This document shows, in pieces, positions 27,001 through 36,000 of a DNA stretch of 36,457 nt. Every line of letters starts with the position of its first letter. Positions within the stretch are counted from its first letter, which is position 1. The position numbers and the translations under genes were made by a program. The stretch comes from Elysia marginata (taxonomy: Eukaryota > Mollusca > Gastropoda > Plakobranchidae), in NCBI GenBank assembly GCA_019649035.1, contig BMAT01005282.1, forward strand, positions 464,566 to 501,022. Reading direction: 5' to 3'. Under the pieces are notes generated by a model, which made no database searches, had not been told where the DNA came from, and saw only the letters and a list, made by a program, of their open reading frames with translations.

Positions 27001-30000
27001 TTAGGTTTGTTCCAATTGTGGTTATAAGTTTAAAAACTTTTAGTGTTAGATCATAAGTTATAATCACTGTTTTCACTCTGCCTACTTGATTTTTGAAGAT
27101 GTCTATGTAATTCTTTTTCTTGAAGTTCTTATTTTATTCCTTATCATCTAATAAACATTTAAGGAATCTATACATTGTTTTTTTTATAATTAAATAAACT
27201 TACATCTTCATCAAAAGAGTAAAACCGATCAAACTCAAATACAGTAACATCGATAGTTGGGTCAAGGCAAAATGCTGGCTCTTCAGAAGCATTAAATATT
27301 TTGGTAGTCACATCTTCATCTGAAAAAAATTGCAAACATTTTTCAATACTTAAAACATAAAAATAATCAAAATAAATAAAGCTTTAAAAATCCTGAGAGC
27401 ATTAAACATAGCTAGAATATATTAACTTTACTTGTTTTATTTTTTAAAAATGGAAGATTTGAATTTGCATTTAACATTATTTAGGATTTTCATCCATTGC
27501 TGGTTCAGTTTTTTCTGCTTAAATAACTCAAGGAAGATTCCTAAAAACTTAAAGCCCTCAATTGTCCAGCCTGCACTTTAACATTCCACTTTCTATGATA
27601 TAAGTACTCATTATGTCATTAGGTGCTTTCACTTTGTATGATATAAGTACTCATAATGTCATTATGTGCTTTCACTTTGTATGATATAAGTACTCAAAAT
27701 GTCATTAGGTGCTTTCACTTTGTATGATATAAGTACTCGTAATGTCATTAGGTGCTTTCACTTTGTATGATATAAGTACTTATGATGTCATCATGTGCTT
27801 TCACTTTGTATGATATAAGTACTCATATCATTATGTGCTTTCACTTTGTATGATATAAGTACTCATTATGTCATTATGTGCTTTCACTTTGTATGATATA
27901 AGTACTCATGTCATTATATGCTTTCACTTTGTATGATATAAGTACTCATTACGTCATTATGTGCTTTCACTTTGTATGATATAAGCACTCATGTCATTAG
28001 GTGCTTTCACTTTGTATGATATAAGTACTCATGTCATTAGGTGCTTTCACTTTGTATGATATAAGTACTCATTATGTCATAATGTGCTTTCACTTTGTAT
28101 GATATAAGTACTCATTATGTCATTATGTGCTTTCACTTTGTATGATATAAGTACTCATTATGTCATTAGGTGGTTTAACTTTGTATGATATAAGTACTCA
28201 TTATGTCATAATGTGCTTTCACTTTGTATGATATAAGTACTCATCATGTCATTAGGTGCTTACAGAATTTAATGCCAGAGTTTGCAATTGCTGCATCTTT
28301 TCTGCAGTTGACAAAGTATTGGTCAGGGCCACAGGAGGGCTGATCAGCAGATAGGCAACTACAGTACTCATCTTCTCTAGATTCAGTCTCTTCAGACTCA
28401 CACGTGCCTGAGTATATTGTGTTTCGAACATCAATTCTGTAACATTAAAATAGGAGATAATTAGTGTTTCCATCTTATGTTAAAAAATGAAATCAATACA
28501 TTATGAGGAACATGTAAAATATAAGGTGCTAGCTATGTATAACAAAATAAAACCCAGGAAAGGTTTAATCAGCCTTTTTATTGCTTTGGCCTAAGATTAC
28601 ATGTTTCTTTGCAATCTGAGGAGAAAAGTTTTTGAAAAAACTGTCACTCCAATACTTTTTTGCTCTACAAGCTCACCTCCATGCCTCTGAAAAGGCATCT
28701 TGTAATTTTCCCTGGATTCTGACATCCTCACCAGCCTGGTTAACAACATCATTGCTCTTGTCATCATCAAATGTTCCACACAGACCTGGCATGGAAATTT
28801 TAAGTTAAGATTAATGGTAGCAAAAACAAGTACTGTATTGCTATCAACTCAAGTCATTACTATTATGCTTGATAGAGTTTTTAATCACACTATTCAAAGA
28901 AACACTTAAGAGTGATTCAATCACACTGTAATACTCAATTTTTGTAAAGATCAGGGCCTAGTTACGTGACTTGCAGTTAGGGGTTACCTGTCAGCTAAAT
29001 CCTTAATTGCAAGATGATTTTACCCTGCACAAAGAGATTAAGCTGACAGATAGCCTTTAACTGCATGTTATGCAACTGGGCCCAGAGAGACAGATCAAAA
29101 GCTCTTAAAACATCCCTCATTACAGCATTGTACAAACATTCCTCAATATAGGTTAGTAAAAAAAACCCTAAAATTTCACTTGGTTTTGAACTTTGAAAGG
29201 TAGAAATAATTGCAAATAAACATATTCAAATAAAAAAGTTAAATTAGTCCTTTACAAAATGTTAGTATTAGGTTATTAACCTTTAGTTGCTCCATAATCA
29301 AACGGAGATGCATTGATCCATACGTTCAAAAAGGTAGGTACTCCTCCAATTGATCTCTTGTCGCTTTCCACAATAACGGTTGTACCACTTGGAAGGATAA
29401 CCTGTGAAATTATATGTAAAATAGAATAACAAATAAAAACTATGGGCATTATGACTCATCCTTTTCTATGTTTTTACAAATCTAAAGAGTAAGATGATTA
29501 AAACCTGAGAAACTTACTAAAGTTGGTTACATCAACATTCAGATAACCTATTGCATCCTTCTTCCAGCTTAACCACTTCACTGTGCTGTGTACATATGGC
29601 GTAAGAGCTGCTGCCCTTCTGGTCCTATGTGCTGTATACGTACACCATACGCAATAGGTATGCAAAGTTTTATTTAGTCCACTCTAAAACTATTCCTTGC
29701 TTTTAGTGGATAAGAATGATATTATTTGAAACGTCAGAGTTTCCTGAAACGAAAAGTAGCCCATGATGAGTTTGAATTTGCTAGGGAAATGAACAGCAAG
29801 CCAGTTTGTGCCCGCATAGCCATCTACCTTTGAAAATTTCTTAGCACACAGCAAGAAATTTTATGTAGCACTCAAGGGGTTAAATAAAATATCATCCTTT
29901 TCATACAATTTTGGATACAACTTTTATGTTCTTTCAAATATCATAAAACATACCATTTGTCTTGTCAAAACACTTATAAAACACATGAAAGCATGAAATG

Positions 30001-33000
30001 ATAGGCAAAATACTGGAACTTATAACATACATGGTATTTATTGCCCTGATCATATTCCTGGATTTTCAAGCCAGGGTTGACTTCACCATTGCGAATGAGC
30101 TTCACTGTCAGTGGTTTATATCTTGATGTGGAGGATCGCCTGGACCCACACCTATCAAGCAAAACAACATCATCTTCAACTTTCACAGCTACAGAACAAG
30201 TGCAAGCTGCAATGTTCCTGTTGCATTCGCGGAAGAAACCATGTACTGAGTAGGGAAGCAAGATGTTTGAATAGACCAAAAATTCTCCTTCTTTAAAGTT
30301 GTCAAAGTATCTGAAAATATGATAGAAATAGTTGGTTATTAGATAAGTGCAATGCCAATGTGGAACACACAATACACACAATTAGTTACCTCACTTAATG
30401 GTTATAGCTATGAATAGCTCTGAGAGCTCACAAATAATGATGCTCACAAAAGATCAAGTGAATAGCTAGAAGCAGCAGAGCCTTTACAAAAGCATTCAGA
30501 TTTTTCATTAATTTGTACTTGTTAAAAATAATGATTATCAGAAAATCAAACACAAAGTTTTATGTGGCTGCCTGTCTTTTCTTTCATTTCATGTCAAAGG
30601 AAAGGCATGAATGTCTGAACTGGTCAGGCTTAAAATTGAACAGTGCTAATATCATTGTTCATTGCAGTTGCTTTTTCACTTTTTCAAAACTGCAACACTA
30701 GAGACAAGCATGCAAGCATAAAAGATTTACAATGTACAATTCCTACCAAAATATACAAGCTCTAAATAGTTTGTATATAAAATTAACAAGATTTAAAACT
30801 TTGACCATGGCAAATAGAACAAAAGGAGTTAAAGAGTGTGAGTTTTATTTACACTGACAAAAACCCCTCTTAAAACGGGTAATATACAAACGGACAGCAA
30901 ATGAAAATAAGTTTTTGATAAATTCGAAGTTTCATGAGGGTTTGATCCAAACCACCAAAAAAACAGTCTATTTCATGTAGAAATCAATGCTACAATGTCA
31001 TGGTTGTGAAGGTACAAAAAGTGACAATTAAAAAAGACGTAACATTTAAAAATGCATGTAATAAAGAAAACAAATTAATAATAAATGTTTAAAACTGCTT
31101 TTTAAAATAAATTGAACATACACTCCATCAAACGTCTTGAAGTGAGGATCATTGACAATACTGCATTGTGAGCCAAAATCTCTGTCTTTCACAAGGACCT
31201 GCAACAAAATACAATTAGAGCAGACCATAGTTGAAATTAAAAAAAAAAATTAGTTCCTATCACTTTCTCGTAGTTTTTATAGCTAAGAAAAATTGTGATT
31301 TAAATATGCTGAGAATGGATGTTTTTTGAAGTAACTATGTTTCCTGAAGAGAACTACAACCTCAAAACTGCAACCAAGAGAAGAACTTGATTAAGCAAAA
31401 GATTTTTAAAATGTCTTAACGTTAAAAGATGGCCTAGATTTTTATGATGGTGTTGATATCACCTTCAACATTAGCATCACTAAATTTTGTCTCATTTTAT
31501 CCTTAGCAGATATTTGAATCATTATCACGATGAGCATTGTACTTTTTAAGGCTTGTCCTTTTTTTTGTTTAAGTTCTTGTCTCTCAAAGAACTCACCTGC
31601 ACAGAGGAATTCACCAGAACCTCTGGTCCCGTGAGACAATCCACAGACACAGCTACGCTGATACTTCCTTTGCGATCTCCATCTCTTACAAGGTCAATGG
31701 TGCCCCTTAGAGGGATCGTTATGCCAGTTTTCCATGTCCAGTTATTTAGAGTGAAGCGACAGCCTGTTTGAGGCTGATCTAAAAAGATTGGACCCAGACC
31801 GCCGCCAGGAATACTGCCAAAAATAATTGGAACACTACTGTTGTCATTGCTTTGTAAAGCTGAGGCCTCCTCTCCAATGACCACTTGTCTAAGGACAGCG
31901 CCGCTATCACATGAACTGGGTCCATCAAATGCTCCTACAACAATTGAGGCATGGAGTGTGGCAATCTCATTTTGTCTACAGAAAAGGCTGGGAGGGACTG
32001 ATGTCTCAATCTGAATATTAGATTGACCTCCTTCAACTACAGTGATGCTTTGTGTTACCACCTGGCCAAAAAAACATAATAGATGCACAAAACAATAAGA
32101 AGAAAATTTAATGAAAAACTGTAAAGATTATCTAGTCATTATCTGTCATCTACAAAAGGAATGCTTAGTGTCACATAACATAAATTCATAGGAAGGAAAA
32201 GCTTTTAAATTTAAAGATATCACAATATTTACATTTAAAGAATGATGCAAAATTTGGTGTGCCTCACTTTAATCAAACTTCTTTTAACAGTCTAGCTTTT
32301 AGGATTTCAAATTCAATCTAATAGAATTGTAAAGAATAATAAGTAGTGCTGTTAAACCGGGCCTCAAATTAATTTTGCTTATTGTAAAGTTAACTGATCT
32401 CTATTCCCTTTTTTTGTGTGAAAACTTAGAAGAGATTGAACATTCTTTGGTCTACATTACCTCTACAGTGACATCAAAAGTTGTGGTGAATGTTGGTCCA
32501 CTGAGTCTCTCACAATTGTAAACATAACAGGCCTTCACGGAGCAGGAAACCTGAATAATTGCAAAAATTCATAGGCTTAGCCACAAACCAAAAGTGAAGA
32601 TGACGAAAAAGGCTTAAACCTTACCAGTTAGCAACTCTTTAAAACTGTGGCCACCATTCTCTTTTAGACCATAAAATTCCATTAAAACATTGCTGAATGT
32701 TTATAATATAAACTCAACAGTACAATCTAAACTAAATCAAAGTTGGATTTACTTATAAAAGCCAGATCTTGCTCTAAATCTTCATCAATCAGACACTTAC
32801 TTGTGACCCAAAACTTCCATTTGCTTGGAAAAATTCTTCCTCTGACAGTTCATCTGTTTGGCCTGTTGAGTTTAATGTAATTGTTCTGACCAAAGTTTGT
32901 TCAATCTTCCATTCCAGTGTGTACTGTGTATCTCCTCGCTCCAGATTCTCAAAGGTGCAATCAAATACAGTCGCATTCATCTCTGACTCATATCTGACAG

Positions 33001-36000
33001 ATATGACTGGAGGTAGTGGTAGCTTCGGACGCTCTGAAATCAGAAAAAAAATGACACAAAAAACTGCAGAACCCGTTAAGTTTGAAAAAAAGCCACTTAT
33101 GCTGCAAGTTTTTAAAAGTTTTAATCCAATGATATTTCCTTTTTTTAGTTCTAAACCAATGATATTCACAACTGTTTTTTTGTTTTTGTTTATGAACCAA
33201 AGACAAATAATTATCACAGACGTTATTCATAAAAAAAATCTTTGAGCAAGGTAGTCAGATACATTGTTTGGTATAGAATAGGATAATTTCATGTCAGATG
33301 TTTACAAGTACAAAACATGTCAGTTTTATTTACTGAACTCCTGATATTATGCTTGCTAACAGCAAGTCTTCTTTCGCAATTGAAGCAATATAACTATTTT
33401 TTTCCATTCTAAAAAGTAAATTGGAAATCAATATACTAAGTGCAATAAGGTATACTGGAGACTGACAGAGAGCCAGTTCTGCCTCTCTTGAAGCCTAATG
33501 CCTTAGGTCATACCTGAAGGTGTCTATTTAAGCCTGATACAGACTACACCAACATGTCTCAATTTCTGTCCAAATGAGTGGTAAGTCGAATTGTTTAGTT
33601 TTGAGATATAGGCTTTCAAAGTTTAGTGGGTATTCAGAAACGAAAATTTTTTTTCTTCAGATTTTGAAACTGAAACCATTTCTAAACAGTTTTACACCGA
33701 ACTTAACAGTTTTTACGCCTAACTCATGTTGAAACTTCACAGAATGGTTGCTAAGGCCTCAACATCTTTATAGTCGTCTAAACTTGAAATGCAATGTTCT
33801 CCCTTTTCTAAAATTTCATAAGTCCTAAACCTGCCGACTTCAAACGGTTATAACTTCACACAGAATTACAATAGACTTTTCTGTTTGTTGTATTTGAAAG
33901 CAGTGACAGTAAGCTTTTCTAGGATACCAATATCTGACTACCTTCCAATTTCGACTTAAGACTCAATTTGACTGATTGCAAGACATGTGTCCCTCTATTC
34001 TCTGAGGCACAGAGTGTTACATGATGGTGAGGGTTTGAAATAATGTGGCAAGTACCTGTGATGAAGCCAAGAGTATCCAGTACAGCTTTTGGTGCTGAAA
34101 AAATTGTTAAGCCACCAAAAATAATGCCAACATAGCAAGATGAACTCAGCGATGGCGATCCAATGATTAAGTCGTCAGCTCTCATTAGAGGCGAGCCCAA
34201 GTTTAAGTAGTCTTGTGTCTCAAATGTTTGTCCATCCCATGAACCGCTCAGGCCAAGAGTGGGAGACCAGCTTATCTGTGCCGCTACAAATCTAGATAAG
34301 ATACATTGGTTTAAAACAATACATAATTTCAAGCAACTTAATTGCATTAGGATTAAAAAAACAGGTATATCGTTATAAAAAAAATCATGCCTATAATTTT
34401 GAACAAAATAAAAAGAACAGGCATGTTTTAAAAATCAAGACTTGTGTTACTAAATCATTCCATTCCATTTACTAATATCAAGCAAATAAAGAGCAGTATA
34501 TCTATGAATTGCCAAAAATGTTCAGCGTTCTAAAGTTTCTCTACATCAATATTTTCACCATAAAAATTTTTTTTATAGTTTGTACAATTTGTTACGTGTA
34601 AAACCCAGTTACCTTTTTCTGTTAGGAAAATATTTTTACACCTTGTAGCACTGGTACGTACACCTTGTTTTTAGAAAAATTTATTTGGATTTATACAGAT
34701 TGAGTATGAATTCACTCACCTCTCCAAGGAAGCCTGCCCAACTTTTACAGACCATTCTTTGTGCATTGTGCTGACTGAAACATACACATCCCCTCCACAC
34801 AAAGACACCGCTAGGCCAGCCTTGCTACCACTTGGTCCACGCGTACTCAAAAATGTCCCATATTCACACAGAGATGTAAACTTAACGTCAAACTGAACTG
34901 TAAAACCCAGTGTACAAGAATCTGGGTCCAGTTCACTCAAGGCTGGTGTGATGTTGACAAACTGTCCCATTTCTTCAAGTTTTACTGATTTTTCACCTCC
35001 AAAACCATCAACTAAAGTGACATTTTGTGAAACTTGGTGATCTCCCTCACTCTCTGTGCTAATTACTGTATCACTGATGGACTGGAAATCAAAAGGTCGG
35101 GCGTAGGCTTGCTCCCCTGAGAATAAATTAAACATTCAGTGTAATCTCTCATGACTGAAAAATTACGTATTATAATAAGGAAAAAATCTCAAGATAATAT
35201 CACTTCTAAAAATTATCAAAATTCAGAGGCCAACAGTTGAAAAAAGATCCTGTTTATATAAAAAAGAGAAAGATTTTATTGCAAAATTAAGAGGCAGCTC
35301 TCACCCAGTAAATTTGTTCCTATATCAAAATAATATTTTTGGAAGAAAGAAAAGTTTCCTGATAACAAAAAGTAATCTTTGTTGACCAGTTCAATTCTAA
35401 TATGGCAAAAAAAAAGAAAGAAAGAATAATAAAGAATACAACTGGAGTTGACTCTGTCCCCACAATTTATTTTCTTGTAAAAGCAAAAATTTTTCATAAA
35501 AATAAGAATGTTTACTGCTTAAGGTCAAGGTCAAAGCCAACAGTTTGACTAAGAATTGAAATAAATTTTCATTTCTTCACCCTTCATGCTTGCAGAAAAC
35601 GCATAGGCTTCATACAATCTCATTTTATTTTATTGCGCTTCAGAGCATTTTCTAACCCTTATGCAAAAAACTATGATTACCCTAACACTGCACACTATTT
35701 GCCTATAACGCTTACAGGGTTACGCTATGACATGCAGGTGTGTATTGAATATAAATATTCTTTATGCAAAAAAAGATAGTCAGAAGACATAAGTATGTTT
35801 CAAGAACTAAAACGTCAGATGGAACAAACCTAGTACAATTTATTTATGACAAAAATTTAATATTCTGCGACTTTTTTCACTTTCATGTTTTTAAATCTTA
35901 CTTATGACACGGCTCCAAATGTCAGTTGCATTCTTTGGTTCACAGTATCTCGTCACATCATCAGGAAATACAGAGCCACAAGGATAGCATCTTTTGTTGA

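Noticed and set aside
28252..28473. 73-residue minus-strand open frame over exon A11
   Set aside because: Wrong frame: it lacks the SIYxGxC and C-x-C pattern, while the +1-shifted frame between the splice sites has it and joins A10 and A12 in phase.
32919..33245. Plus-strand open frame of 108 residues
   Set aside because: It is antisense to exon A4 and its acceptor; the minus-strand frame has the conserved PKL...CTFENL pattern and correct splice phases.
35653..35722. TAACCC...GGGTTA short inverted repeat as a mobile element
   Set aside because: Arms of about 12 nt with mismatches and no clear flanking duplication; could occur by chance in this composition.
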